NCBI GenBank assembly: GCA_963839725.1
Contig: CAWIWT010000035.1
Location: forward strand, 1 to 64,000
DNA from: Kumtagia sp963839725
GTDB lineage: Bacteria > Pseudomonadota > Alphaproteobacteria > Rhizobiales > Rhizobiaceae
Reading direction: 5' to 3'
Length of the DNA: 64,000 nt
The notes beneath the pieces are model-generated. The model was given only the letters and a program-made list of their open reading frames with translations, did no database searches and was not told the origin of the DNA. The number at the start of each line of letters is the position of its first letter. Position 1 is the first letter of the stretch. This document shows, one piece after another, positions 45,721-54,677 of the stretch. The position numbers and the translations under genes were made by a program.

Positions 45721-46183
45721 ATGATTTCAACAATGAAGTTTGCGGCGTCTTTTCTCGTTGGCTATCTCCCCCGGGCTTTGTTGAAGCGCTCGCAACTGGA
45801 CATCGAACATATGTAAATGCCCGATTTTTCCTACGCAATACGCGTACCTGACGGGTATTACGCAAGCGCTGTCGCCGAGAATGGCCACTGGCAATTTGGG
45901 TTCCTACGTTACTGAGGGAACATTTCAATCAGAGAACACAGATAGAATTGACTGGGAGACGAACGGAGGCTGGCGCGTAAGCTATCATCGCGTTCAGTCC
46001 GGATGGGCAAGCTACTCGGGATCAAGGGATGGCAGAATTTCTTACACGAGGTCTATTCCGGTCTGCGGTGGAGCGCAGGCCGCGTTTTTTCGGATCGACT
46101 ACGAAAAATCCGATCAGAGTGTGCTCGAACCTATCATAGTAGACTTGGTTGCATCGCTGCACCCAACCGATGGCTGCAATTGA
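45721..46183 (+). pseudogene. Exported hypothetical protein, broken in several frames
   Basis: Pieces in three frames resemble one family: a signal peptide MISTMKFAASFLVGYL with an A-rich end, then FSYAIRVPDGYYASAVAENG, then TFQSENTDRIDWE. The well-preserved end is GWRVSYHRVQSGWASYSGSR, DGRISYTRS, FRIDYEKSDQSVLEPIIVDL and VASLHP. At least three indels, and probably lost residues in the middle, separate them. Unlike the single-base cases elsewhere, this looks like real decay. Confidence 0.5.
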
Positions 46184-46441
46184 ACAACGATGCAGCCAAG
46201 GTTGCTCGCGTTCATTCCGGTTGGCCAGGTGCTCCTGGGTTTGTGCCACCTGTAGCGCGCCCTTGACGCCCAACAATGCCGCAATCGCGCGCGCCACGCC
46301 CGGCTTGCACAACAAGCTCTCACAACATGCAATGCCAAGTATGGAGTGATTACGCGTTGTTGGCGCCACTAAAGCGCGATAAAATAAACCAGAGAAACGC
46401 CGAGCGAACTACACAAGTTGTCAGTCACGACGGGGGGATTT

Positions 46442-46951
46442 ATGTCCGTCAACGATACGCGCGTACGGGTCATCATCAACGATGCAATCGCCAAGGCCAG
46501 TGACAATGGCGACCCGTGTTGCGGGAGCATCCGTCAGGCCTGGCATGATCTGAAGGGATGGCGGGATCTTCCGCCAGCGGCCGGGGCGCAGCCGAATTCC
46601 CTCGATCTCGATGTGGCGGCGGCAGAGAACTATATGTTCGCGAGAGCTTGCGTCTGTGAAGGGTTCGTCAGTCGTCTCCAGATGAACACCATCGCAATCG
46701 CCTACTACGCGACAAAGGCGGTTGGTGTGGATATGCCAACCAGCGGAAACCCGCAGTCCGAGCCGGACGTAGCTGTCCTCGGCTGGGGCGGCATCGGCTC
46801 GGAAGAGGGCGAAGCCGACCGAAAGAATTGCAATCCGAATGCCGATCCGCCCTGGTGGCGTCCGGTTAGCGAAATTATGGGCAAGCGAGACGGCTACTAC
46901 TTCAGCGTTGGCGGTACCCCGGGCACGCGGTACTCTCCCCCTCCGCCGTAG
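46442..46951 (+). CDS. Unknown Cys-containing protein
   Basis: 169 residues, with GGGGGA before the ATG. It begins MSVNDTRVRVIINDAIAKAS. The middle has DPCCGSIRQAWHDLKGWRDL and NYMFARACVCEGFVSRLQMN; a Gly/Pro-rich end (YYFSVGGTPGTRYSPPPP) follows a Trp pair (PPWWRPVSEIM). There is no signal peptide or membrane segment. I do not recognise it. Confidence 0.55.
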   Translation: MSVNDTRVRVIINDAIAKASDNGDPCCGSIRQAWHDLKGWRDLPPAAGAQPNSLDLDVAAAENYMFARACVCEGFVSRLQMNTIAIAYYATKAVGVDMPTSGNPQSEPDVAVLGWGGIGSEEGEADRKNCNPNADPPWWRPVSEIMGKRDGYYFSVGGTPGTRYSPPPP

Positions 46952-47340
46952 GAGCTGCGCCGTGCAGTTCTGCTACTACAGCGCCGCGCGTCCTTTCGGA
47001 CGCGCATAGGGCGCTGTATTTCTTTGAAACTGCGCATCGTGCTTTCCGAAAATCGATCCCGATTTTCGGGCCGACGCGGCTCGTCGCAAGAGAACATGAG
47101 CATCGTACCATCCTTGGATACAGGTTTCAGGCACGTGCCGTCGCAGACCATCGCAATAGACGGGTAGGAACTCATCGGGAAGCAGGGTGGTCGTGACCTT
47201 CTTGTCAATAGACATACCGTCGACGGTTGCCCGAAAATGGGTGTTCGCCATCTCCGGTTGGACAAGCGTTTACACTTTTGAAATAGGCTTACACCGCCGT
47301 TAAGTCAGCACTTTTGATACAAGGTTGCATCATTGTGACA
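46952..47340. other. Intergenic region with rhizobial-type mosaic repeat
   Basis: Holds the two-hairpin repeat described at 46977-47069. A minus-strand frame at 46976-47251 (MANTHFRATVDGMSIDKK) has no proper ribosome spacing and runs through the repeat, so I leave it out as a gene. Confidence 0.45.
46977..47069. repeat. Rhizobial intergenic palindromic mosaic element (RIME-like)
   Basis: A long hairpin: TACAGCGCC (46977-46985) pairs with GGCGCTGTA (47010-47018), enclosing GCGCGTCC / TTTC / GGACGCGC. Twenty-seven bases later is a second stem, CCGAAAATCG, ATCC, CGATTTTCGG (47046-47069). Both modules are of the type repeated in intergenic DNA of Rhizobiales. It can also act as the terminator of the preceding gene. 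Confidence 0.65.
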
Positions 47341-47596
47341 ATGTTCTCATCTCAATGCCGTGCTGCTCGCGCCCTGCTGCCGTGGACTCGAGGACCAGTT
47401 GGCTGGGGCGTCAAAAGTAGCGAAGGCGACCATCGCCAATTTCGAGGCTGGCAAGAGATCGCCGTATGCGCGAACTCTGGAAGACATAAAGGCTGCACTC
47501 GAAGCAGCAGGCGTCATCTTCGTCGAAGAGAATGGCGAAGGTCCAGGGGTGAGGCTGCGAAAACCGCGCAAGGGGCAGTTGCCTGAGGGCGATTAG
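47341..47596 (+). CDS. XRE-type HTH regulator, one-base frameshift
   Basis: About 84 residues. MFSSQCRAARALLPWT is in one frame and EDQLAGASKVAKATIANFEA, GKRSPYARTLEDIKAALEAA, GVIFVEENGEGPGVRLRKP in the next. Removing one base near plus 47389 joins them into the common small XRE regulator (helix 2-3 SKVAKATIANFEAG). No clear ribosome site precedes the ATG. The next gene, a membrane protein, starts 53 bases after it. Confidence 0.75.
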
Positions 47597-47649
47597 AGAA
47601 AACGTTCGAGCAAGAGCATTATGATCAGGGACGGGATGAGTGCTGGCTG

Positions 47650-48159
47650 ATGTATGAGGCGGACGACGAAATCGCCAAGCTTTTCGCTGAATTGCAACCT
47701 GCTCGCGTTGGGCGAACAAGCCTGCCTGGCAAGGACCCGCCTAGCAAAGCCCCTTTTGAAGAATACGCTGAGGAGAAAGTCGCCCAAGTGCTATTCGACC
47801 TCGAATTGGAGCTGAACGATCACAATGGAATGCTAGCGACCTGGATCGTTGTGACGTGCATCGGCTGGGGAATTGTACTCGTGCGCGCATTCTTGAGCAT
47901 TCCCACGCCCTCGGAACTGGCATTCTCCGCTCTCTGCTTCGTCTTAACGCTGGCGTTCATCGCAGCGAGGATACACAGCTACTTCATAGGGAGGCGATTG
48001 GCTCGAAAGCAGAAATTCATCGCCAGCCGGGGCTTGGTCAGTGAGACCGCAATTGCCGCGAGCTACTTCGCAGCGATCAAAGCCCTTAGCCCTCGCGTGC
48101 TGCGCATACTTGATAAAAAGCGGAAGCAGTTTGCCGGCCATAATCCGCAAGGCGAGTGA
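47650..48159 (+). CDS. Two-helix membrane protein, unknown function
   Basis: 169 residues. The cytosolic N-terminus (MYEADDEIAKLFAELQPARV) is followed by two membrane helices, ATWIVVTCIGWGIVLVRAFL and ELAFSALCFVLTLAFIAARI, and a basic tail (SYFIGRRLARKQKFIASRGL, RVLRILDKKRKQF). No family was recognised. It is possibly cotranscribed with the XRE gene. Confidence 0.55.
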   Translation: MYEADDEIAKLFAELQPARVGRTSLPGKDPPSKAPFEEYAEEKVAQVLFDLELELNDHNGMLATWIVVTCIGWGIVLVRAFLSIPTPSELAFSALCFVLTLAFIAARIHSYFIGRRLARKQKFIASRGLVSETAIAASYFAAIKALSPRVLRILDKKRKQFAGHNPQGE

Positions 48160-48357
48160 ACGCGTTCGGATCGGCGGTCGTGGCCACGAGAAGCGACGCC
48201 AGCGTCTCGGCTGCACCGTTCACTTCTCCTGCGCACAGTTCTCATAAGCCTTGCTTGTCAAAAAAACAGCGGGCGGTCACGCTGGTGTGCGGAAGATTCG
48301 GCCGGTCCGGCCTCAGATACCTCTGTTCCTGGCACAAGTAGATAGAGGACGTTTCCG

Positions 48358-49134
48358 ATGGGCACCCGCTACACCGTTCAGCGAGGCGATACGCTCTCAA
48401 GGATTGCAGCGCGCCACGGATTGCCTTCTTGGCGCATGGTATACAACAGCCCGGATAACGCCGATTTTCGCCGCCGGCGACCGAATCCGAACCTCATTCA
48501 GCCTGGAGACGTGCTGATCCTGCCGGACCTGCCGACGACCACGCCGCCCGCCGGGCGGCTACTGCTTCCCTGGAACTTCGCCAGCAAGTTCGAATTACCG
48601 CAAACTGTCTTTCTTGATCCGATCCCGCGTCCTGGCCTTCTTACTCTCGGACCGCAGCTCTTTCAGCCACCGAACCCTGCATTCAATTTCAGTTCTCCTG
48701 GTTCTCCAGGCAGCAGAGTCACCCTGGGAGGGCCTGTTTACGACAATCCCGTTACGGCCAGCGGCGACCCGGTTCATGGCGGTTACGGTGAAGCGTTGAA
48801 ATGGACAGGCAAGGCCGTCCTCAAATATCCCTGGTTTCAGAATCGCATGGACGCTTTGAAAGAGGGCGCGATCGATTTTGCGTGGCGATCCGCGCCCTGG
48901 TGGCAGCGGAGCCTCGAAATCGGTGTCGGCGTCGGGGCGGGAACGTTGCTGCTTTCATTGAAACCATCGCGCGACTTTATTCGAGACAAGCTGCACGGAA
49001 CGGACGTGCCGTTGAGCCCGCTTGGACTGGATTGGCTTAGCGTCCAGCCGCGGCTGGGAGTCGACGGGGATTGGGGCGGCGTGATCACATTCGATCTGCA
49101 GAATATCGTCAATCCCGCTCCGAAGAAGAAATAA
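48358..49134 (+). CDS. LysM-domain protein without signal peptide
   Basis: 258 residues. An N-terminal LysM: RYTVQRGDTLSRIAARHGLP, NPNLIQPGDVLILPDLP. Then a Pro-rich linker (FQPPNPAFNFSSPGSPGS) and a C-terminal part with a Gly-rich hydrophobic segment (SLEIGVGVGAGTLLLSLKPS) and a beta-like end (WGGVITFDLQNIVNP). LysM binds peptidoglycan or chitin-type glycans. The lack of a signal peptide recalls LysM proteins tied to contractile or phage-tail-like systems, but no tail genes are near (inference only). Confidence 0.7.
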   Translation: MGTRYTVQRGDTLSRIAARHGLPSWRMVYNSPDNADFRRRRPNPNLIQPGDVLILPDLPTTTPPAGRLLLPWNFASKFELPQTVFLDPIPRPGLLTLGPQLFQPPNPAFNFSSPGSPGSRVTLGGPVYDNPVTASGDPVHGGYGEALKWTGKAVLKYPWFQNRMDALKEGAIDFAWRSAPWWQRSLEIGVGVGAGTLLLSLKPSRDFIRDKLHGTDVPLSPLGLDWLSVQPRLGVDGDWGGVITFDLQNIVNPAPKKK

Positions 49135-49190
49135 CGCGAAGGTTAGTCCTGTCGGCACATAGCGGGATAGCAAATCCGCGCTTTTTCCGG

Positions 49191-49418
49191 TCATTCCGCC
49201 CCGAAATGATCGGGATCGGGATAGGGAGTGAGACCGAGGCTTGTCGGCGACGCGCCGTCTTCCAGACGCGCCAACTCGCGTGGGCCGACTTCGTAGTATT
49301 CTCCGGCAATCGCCACGAGCGCCGACTTCATACCGCCGCCCGCAAAAACCGAACTGACGATGCGCATCCGGTGTTTGTGCGCGGCGACAGCTTTGCGCTG
49401 CCTGTGCAGGTTGGACAT
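49191..49418 (-). CDS. Small hypothetical protein
   Basis: 75 residues from MSNLHRQRKAVAAHKHRMRI; GC-rich third positions, normal composition, and a plausible end (DGASPTSLGLTPYPDPDHFG). There is no clear ribosome site. Two longer plus-strand frames overlap it. The call is tentative. Confidence 0.4.
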   Translation of the reverse strand: MSNLHRQRKAVAAHKHRMRIVSSVFAGGGMKSALVAIAGEYYEVGPRELARLEDGASPTSLGLTPYPDPDHFGAE

Positions 49419-49607
49419 GGACGGTTTGGTCGGTTTGCCCCAAGGGCGCATCCCGGCGGTCATTTTTTGTGCCAACCATCACGCAAACTCCATACAATCA
49501 GCACTATTCAGCGCCATCTCGCGAAAAATTGCAACCTTCTGCACCGTCCTTGCGGATTGCGGCTTGGCAGCGATAAGCTCCGCATGCCCCGCTCATGACC
49601 GCCCGAG

Positions 49608-52052
49608 ATGCCGACACCCAAGCTCAAAACCTATCGATCCAAGCGCGACTTTTCGAAAACCGGTGAGCCTGTCGGCGCAGCGGCAGCGTCGATTGGCAAC
49701 CGTTTCGTCATCCACAGGCACAGCGCGACCGCCGACCATTACGACCTTCGCCTTGAACTCGATGGCGTGCTGAAGAGCTGGGCAGTGCCCAAGGGTCCGT
49801 CGCTCAATCCGGCGGACAAGCGCTTTGCCATCGAAACGGAAGACCACCCGATCGAATATATCGACTTCGAGGGCGTGATACCCGAGGGCGAATATGGCGG
49901 CGGGCCGATGATCGTCTGGGACACCGGCGTCTGGGCGCCGATGGAAGACCCGGCCAAATCTCTCGCAAAGGGCGCTTTCAAGTTTCGGCTGTCGGGCGAG
50001 AAGCTCAAGGGCGGCTGGATGCTGGCGCGCCTAAAGCGCAAGCCGGATGACGGCGACAAGCAGGGGTGGCTGCTCATCAAGGAGCATGACCAGGGCGCCG
50101 ACACGGAAACCGACATTCTCGCCGTCCGGCCCGAAAGCGTGAAGTCCGGGCGGCGTATCGAGGACCTTGTCGCGCCGCCTTCGGCGAAACCGATGGAGCT
50201 CAAACCCGGCAAGTTGCCGGGCGCGGTGAAGGCGCCGATGCCGGCGAGAATAGAGCCGCAGCTGGCGACAACCACCGCTACACCGGGCAAGGGGAAGGAT
50301 TGGCTTCACGAGATAAAGTTCGACGGATACCGGACCGCCGCGCATCTCTCCGACGGCAAGCTTTCGTTGATCACGCGCAGCGGGCTCGATTGGACGAAGC
50401 GATACCGCGATCTTGAGAGCGCGTTCCGCAAACTGCCTTGCACCGAAGCGATCATCGACGGCGAAATCGTCGTTCCCGACGAGAAGGGCGTGACACGTAT
50501 TTCCGCGCTTCAGGATGCGCTGTCGAAGGGCGAGAGCCACCGGTTGGTCTACTACGCCTTCGATCTTCTCTACCTGAACGGCTGGAACCTCACCGGCGTG
50601 CCGCTGGATAGGCGCAAGGAACTGCTGGCGCGGCTGCTCGCTGGCCATGTTTCCGGCCGCTCCGCAGTGCAACTCAGCGACCATGTCGCCGGCGACGGGA
50701 CGGAATTGTATGATCGGGTGGCCGAACTGGGGCTCGAGGGCATTGTCTCGAAGCAAGCCTCGTCGACCTATGTTTCGGGGCGGACAGCCAGCTGGACGAA
50801 AACCAAGGCGCGTCATGTCGATGATTTCGTCATTGCCGGTTTCACTATATCGGAAGCCGCCGGAGGCCTTGGAGCCCTCGGCCTGGCGGAATGGGACGGT
50901 GAAGAACTTCATTATCGGGGCAAGGTGGGAACAGGGTTCGATGCTCAAACCCTGCCGCGATTGCTGTCACGCCTCGAGCCGCTCCGATCGGAAGCCGTCA
51001 AACTGGCGGGAATGCCGAAGGAGATGATCCCGGTGAGGCCGGTGCTGACCGCGCGCATCCACTACGCCAGCCGGACCGGCGACAACAATGTCTTCCAAGC
51101 AGTGTTCAAGGGATTGCGCGACGTCGAACTCACCGCGTCGTCGTTCGAGCGAAAGCGGCTGATTTCGGATGCCGATCTGGCGACGATATGGGTGACCAAT
51201 CCCACGCGCCGGCTCTTCGGAAAGTCGGGGCCGACGAAGCTCGACATTGCCGTCTACTACGCGGCTGTAGGCGATTTCATGCTGCCGCACATTCTGGGGC
51301 GGCCCGTATCGCTGTTTCGCTGCCCGACCGGCGTCCAGAAGGACTGTTTCTTCCAGCGCCATCCTTTCACCGGCATGCCGTCCACCATTGCCTCGTTCGA
51401 CACCAGGAACTCGGAGGGCGAAACCAAGAGCTACATATCCATCGAGGACGCCAAGGCCTATCTGGCGCTGGCCCAGTTTGGCGTCGTCGAGTTCCATACC
51501 TGGGGGACCACGCGCCGGTCGCCCGACAAGCCCGACCGGGTGGTCTTCGATCTCGACCCCGGCGAGGGGATAGAATGGCGCGAGGTCGTCGAGGCCGCAA
51601 TCCATGTTCGCGGCGAGCTCGAAAGGCTGGGTCTCCAGCCTTTTGTGAAGACGTCGGGCGGCCGCGGCATCCATATCGTCGTGCCGACAACGCGAAAATT
51701 GTCGTGGAAGAACTTTCATCAAGCAGCGGGCGAGATTTCGGTTCGCATCACCGCCACGGCGTCGCAGACCTTCACGACCACGATGGGGAAGGAGAACCGC
51801 CGAAAGCGGATTTTCATCGACTTTCACCGCAATGCGCGCGGAGCGACGGCGGCCGCGCCCTATTCGCTGCGCGCGCGCACTAACACGCCGGCCTCGACGC
51901 CATTGAGCTGGGACGATCTCGAATCCATCGACGCCCCGCAGGATTTGAATTACTCTTCCCTACCGGGCCTGCTTCAGACCACCGGCGATCCTTGGGCGAA
52001 CATTAACGACTTTGCCCGAGACTTGCCGGCGCCGTCGAAGGCCAGAGAATGA
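49608..52052 (+). CDS. ligD: Multifunctional NHEJ DNA ligase LigD
   Basis: 814 residues with all three LigD modules in rhizobial order. Phosphoesterase about 25-165 (FVIHRHSATADHYDLRLELD, EYIDFEGVIPEGEYGGGPMI). ATP-dependent ligase about 210-510 (EIKFDGYR with the adenylated Lys near 236, then EAIIDGEIVV). Polymerase/primase about 525-800 (VVFDLDPGEG with the metal-binding Asp pair near 646-650, FVKTSGGRGIHIVVPT, KRIFIDFHRN). It seals double-strand breaks with Ku, adding or trimming nucleotides at ends. It is the first gene of a compact repair operon; ku starts 25 bases later. Confidence 0.97.
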   Translation: MPTPKLKTYRSKRDFSKTGEPVGAAAASIGNRFVIHRHSATADHYDLRLELDGVLKSWAVPKGPSLNPADKRFAIETEDHPIEYIDFEGVIPEGEYGGGPMIVWDTGVWAPMEDPAKSLAKGAFKFRLSGEKLKGGWMLARLKRKPDDGDKQGWLLIKEHDQGADTETDILAVRPESVKSGRRIEDLVAPPSAKPMELKPGKLPGAVKAPMPARIEPQLATTTATPGKGKDWLHEIKFDGYRTAAHLSDGKLSLITRSGLDWTKRYRDLESAFRKLPCTEAIIDGEIVVPDEKGVTRISALQDALSKGESHRLVYYAFDLLYLNGWNLTGVPLDRRKELLARLLAGHVSGRSAVQLSDHVAGDGTELYDRVAELGLEGIVSKQASSTYVSGRTASWTKTKARHVDDFVIAGFTISEAAGGLGALGLAEWDGEELHYRGKVGTGFDAQTLPRLLSRLEPLRSEAVKLAGMPKEMIPVRPVLTARIHYASRTGDNNVFQAVFKGLRDVELTASSFERKRLISDADLATIWVTNPTRRLFGKSGPTKLDIAVYYAAVGDFMLPHILGRPVSLFRCPTGVQKDCFFQRHPFTGMPSTIASFDTRNSEGETKSYISIEDAKAYLALAQFGVVEFHTWGTTRRSPDKPDRVVFDLDPGEGIEWREVVEAAIHVRGELERLGLQPFVKTSGGRGIHIVVPTTRKLSWKNFHQAAGEISVRITATASQTFTTTMGKENRRKRIFIDFHRNARGATAAAPYSLRARTNTPASTPLSWDDLESIDAPQDLNYSSLPGLLQTTGDPWANINDFARDLPAPSKARE

Positions 52053-52077
52053 ATGTGCTGCCGTGTAGGAGTATGAA

Positions 52078-52947
52078 ATGGCGCCCAGGGCTAGTTGGAA
52101 GGGTTATCTTAAGCTGAGCTTGGTGAGCTGTCCGGTCAGGTTGTATCCGGCCACCAGTACCAGTGAGCGCATCAGCTTCAATCAGCTGCACAAGAAGACC
52201 CACAACCGGATCAACATGAAACCTGTCGATCCGGAACTCGGTCTTGTGGAACGCGCCGATCTCATCAAGGGCTATGAATACGAGGACAAGCAGTACGTCA
52301 TCATCGAGGAATCCGACCTCGAAAGCGTACGCATCGAGTCCAACCATACGATGAACATCGAAGCCTTCGTTGACGAGGGCGAAGTCGACGTCATTTATCA
52401 GGACACGCCCTACTATCTTGCTCCGGACGGCGCGATGGCCGAAGAAACATTCGCGGTGCTGCGAGAAGCAATGCGAAAATCCGGCAAGCTGGCTATTGCG
52501 CGGCTTGTGCTTTCAAGCCGCGAGCGGGTGATTACCGTTGGCGCCCGCGAAAACGGCATGTTCGTCTGTACGCTGCGCAACCCAAACGAGGTCCGCAGCA
52601 CCGCCGAATATTTCGGCAACATTCCCGTCGGCAAGCCGGACCCGGAAATGCTTCAGCTGGCTGAAGCGCTGATTCAGCAGAAGGTGACGAAGTTCGATTC
52701 GAAGAACTATGAGGACCGCTACGAGATCGCCCTCATGGCGATGATCAAGGAGAAGCTGAAGGGTCACAAGCCAATCCTCGCGGCGGCTCCCGAGCGCGGC
52801 AATGTCATCAACCTGATGGACGCCCTCAAGGCAAGCCTCGGCCAGCCCAAGCCGCCAGCCAAGAGCATGACGAAGACCGAGGTACAGGCCTCACCAGCCA
52901 AGGCTGCGGCCTCGGGAGGCAAGTCATCCGCCAAAGGGAAGAAGTGA
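52078..52947 (+). CDS. ku: Ku DNA-end-binding protein
   Basis: 289 residues. Bacterial Ku core: APRASWKGYLKLSLVSCPVR, LYPATSTSERISFNQLHKKT, DLIKGYEYEDKQYVIIEESD, IEAFVDEGEVDVIYQDTPYY. A basic Ala/Lys-rich tail (ASPAKAAASGGKSSAKGKK), as in Ku proteins whose C-terminus contacts DNA or ligase. The homodimer rings broken ends and recruits LigD. Its stop overlaps the next gene's GTG start (GTGA), coupling their translation. Confidence 0.97.
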   Translation: MAPRASWKGYLKLSLVSCPVRLYPATSTSERISFNQLHKKTHNRINMKPVDPELGLVERADLIKGYEYEDKQYVIIEESDLESVRIESNHTMNIEAFVDEGEVDVIYQDTPYYLAPDGAMAEETFAVLREAMRKSGKLAIARLVLSSRERVITVGARENGMFVCTLRNPNEVRSTAEYFGNIPVGKPDPEMLQLAEALIQQKVTKFDSKNYEDRYEIALMAMIKEKLKGHKPILAAAPERGNVINLMDALKASLGQPKPPAKSMTKTEVQASPAKAAASGGKSSAKGKK

Positions 52948-54032
52948 CTGCGCTCAGCGGAAAGACCCTTGGACTGATTGCTTCGCTCGCCGCATTTCCG
53001 CGGCGGCTGGCGGTTCGTGAAGTAGAGCGGCAGGGCGGCGAGTTGCTGCGGGGCGTTACGCGCCGCGCAACGCATATTGTGTTTGGCCGCACACTTCTGG
53101 CGAAACTGTCCGAAGCCGAAATCGCCGCCCAGTTTCAGGATTGCGCCAGGAGCGGGCGGCCGCTGCTGAGCGAGAACGGATTTCTTCGTCTGCTGGGCGT
53201 GCTCGAGCCGCAGTCCACGTCCGGACTGACACGCCAGTCGATCCTGGAGCAGTCGAAACTGACGTCGCGCGATTTCGAGCTGCTTTGCCTGTTCGATGCC
53301 TTCGAGCATGACAGCGAGCCGTTCTCGTTTCGCGATGTGATCCTCGCCAGGAAATACGCGACGCTGCTTGCCGGCGGCACCACATGGCACACGATTGCGA
53401 AGTCGGTCCGCCGCTCCGACAAGATTGCCTCTCTGACCGCGCTGTCGCTCCAGGCTGACCGCAACGACGGCATTTATGCCGTCAGCGGCGACGGTATGCG
53501 GGAGTTGGACGGTCAGGGCATCCTGCCGCTGGATCGCGCTCAGGATGCCGAGCTCGACCGTCTTTTCGAGCTCGCGGCGTCAGCCGAGGAAGATGGCCGT
53601 CACCTTGAGGCCGCCGAGTATTTCGAGCGTTGCACCGCAATGGATCCGCGCGACGCGATTGCGCCGTTCAACCTTGGCAATTGCCTGCACGCCGCCGGCC
53701 TTGCGGATAAGGCGTTGGCGGCTCATTTCCGGGCGATCAAGCGCGATACCAGGTTTGTCGAGGCCTGGTTCAACGCCGCCGTTATTTTGCGGGAGCAGGG
53801 AAACACCGAAAGCGCGCGCCGGCATTTTCAGAAGGCAATCTCGCTCGACGCATCATATGCCGATGCGGTGTTCAATTTGGCGAACCTTGAATTCGAGGCA
53901 AGCAACCTCGCCGATGCGCGGCGATGGTGGACCCGATATCTTGAACTCGACAGCACATCCGACTGGGCGCGCACGGCGGCGCGCGGCGTTCAGTATGCCG
54001 ACCTTCACCTGAACCAGAAGACCGCCAGCTAG
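52944..54032 (+). CDS. BRCT-TPR protein coupled to ku
   Basis: 362 residues from a GTG at 52944 that overlaps the ku stop. Residues about 1-90 look like a BRCT domain: LSGKTLGLIASLAAFPRRLA, VREVERQGGELLRGVTRRAT, HIVFGR. About 100-200 is a helical middle (TSRDFELLCLFDAFEHDSEP). About 205-350 holds TPR repeats: EEDGRHLEAAEYFERCTAMD, APFNLGNCLHAAGLADKALA, EAWFNAAVILREQGNTESAR. BRCT outside LigA is uncommon in bacteria; its place suggests an accessory scaffold for end joining (inference). Confidence 0.85.
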   Translation: MTALSGKTLGLIASLAAFPRRLAVREVERQGGELLRGVTRRATHIVFGRTLLAKLSEAEIAAQFQDCARSGRPLLSENGFLRLLGVLEPQSTSGLTRQSILEQSKLTSRDFELLCLFDAFEHDSEPFSFRDVILARKYATLLAGGTTWHTIAKSVRRSDKIASLTALSLQADRNDGIYAVSGDGMRELDGQGILPLDRAQDAELDRLFELAASAEEDGRHLEAAEYFERCTAMDPRDAIAPFNLGNCLHAAGLADKALAAHFRAIKRDTRFVEAWFNAAVILREQGNTESARRHFQKAISLDASYADAVFNLANLEFEASNLADARRWWTRYLELDSTSDWARTAARGVQYADLHLNQKTAS

Positions 54033-54043
54033 GGTCAGGACCT

Positions 54044-54670
54044 ATGATCTTCGACGGGCCGGAAGACGCGAAGGTCACCATCTTGCTGGCGCATGGCGCC
54101 GGCGCGCCGATGGATTCAGCTTCGATGACGGCTGCCGCCACGGCGCTTGCCGAAGTCGGTTTCCGCGTCGCTCGGTTCGAGTTCGGCTACATGGCCGCGC
54201 GGCGGAGCGGGCACCGCAAGCCGCCGCCGCGAGCCGAAACGCTGAACCCTGAATATGACGCCGCAATCGCCGGGCTCGGTGCGAAAGCGCCGTTGATTAT
54301 TGGCGGCAAGTCGATGGGCGGGCGCGTGGCGAGCATGATCGCCGACGAAGCCTACGGCAGCGGGAACATCGCCGGGCTGCTTTGTCTCGGCTATCCGTTT
54401 CACCCGCCTGGCAAGCCAACGCAGTTGCGAACCAAGCATTTGGCGAATCTCCGCACGCCCACGCTTATCTGCCAGGGAACCCGCGATGAATTCGGAACCC
54501 GCACTCAGGTGGAAACCTATACGCTTTCCGACAGGATCGAGCTGCTGTGGCTCGAGGATGGCGACCACGACCTGAAACCGAGAAAGAGCATCTCGGGCTT
54601 CTCGACCGCCGACCATCTGAAAACCTTGGCCGAAACGGTATCGGGATGGACTGCCCGCATCTGTCGCTGA
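54044..54670 (+). CDS. KANL3/Tex30-type alpha/beta hydrolase
   Basis: 208 residues, 11 bases after the BRCT-TPR gene. It has ILLAHGAGAPMDSASM (oxyanion HGAG), the nucleophile elbow IIGGKSMGGRVASMI, TPTLICQGTRDEFGT (acid) and LEDGDHDLKPR (His). The family is dienelactone-hydrolase-like and the substrate is unknown. Its place between ku and xthA suggests only co-regulation with repair genes. Confidence 0.88.
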   Translation: MIFDGPEDAKVTILLAHGAGAPMDSASMTAAATALAEVGFRVARFEFGYMAARRSGHRKPPPRAETLNPEYDAAIAGLGAKAPLIIGGKSMGGRVASMIADEAYGSGNIAGLLCLGYPFHPPGKPTQLRTKHLANLRTPTLICQGTRDEFGTRTQVETYTLSDRIELLWLEDGDHDLKPRKSISGFSTADHLKTLAETVSGWTARICR

Positions 54671-54677
54671 CCGCGCG

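Noticed and set aside
46976..47251. 91-codon minus-strand frame starting MANTHFRATVDG
   Set aside because: The ribosome-like site abuts the ATG directly, and the frame runs through the palindromic repeat element.
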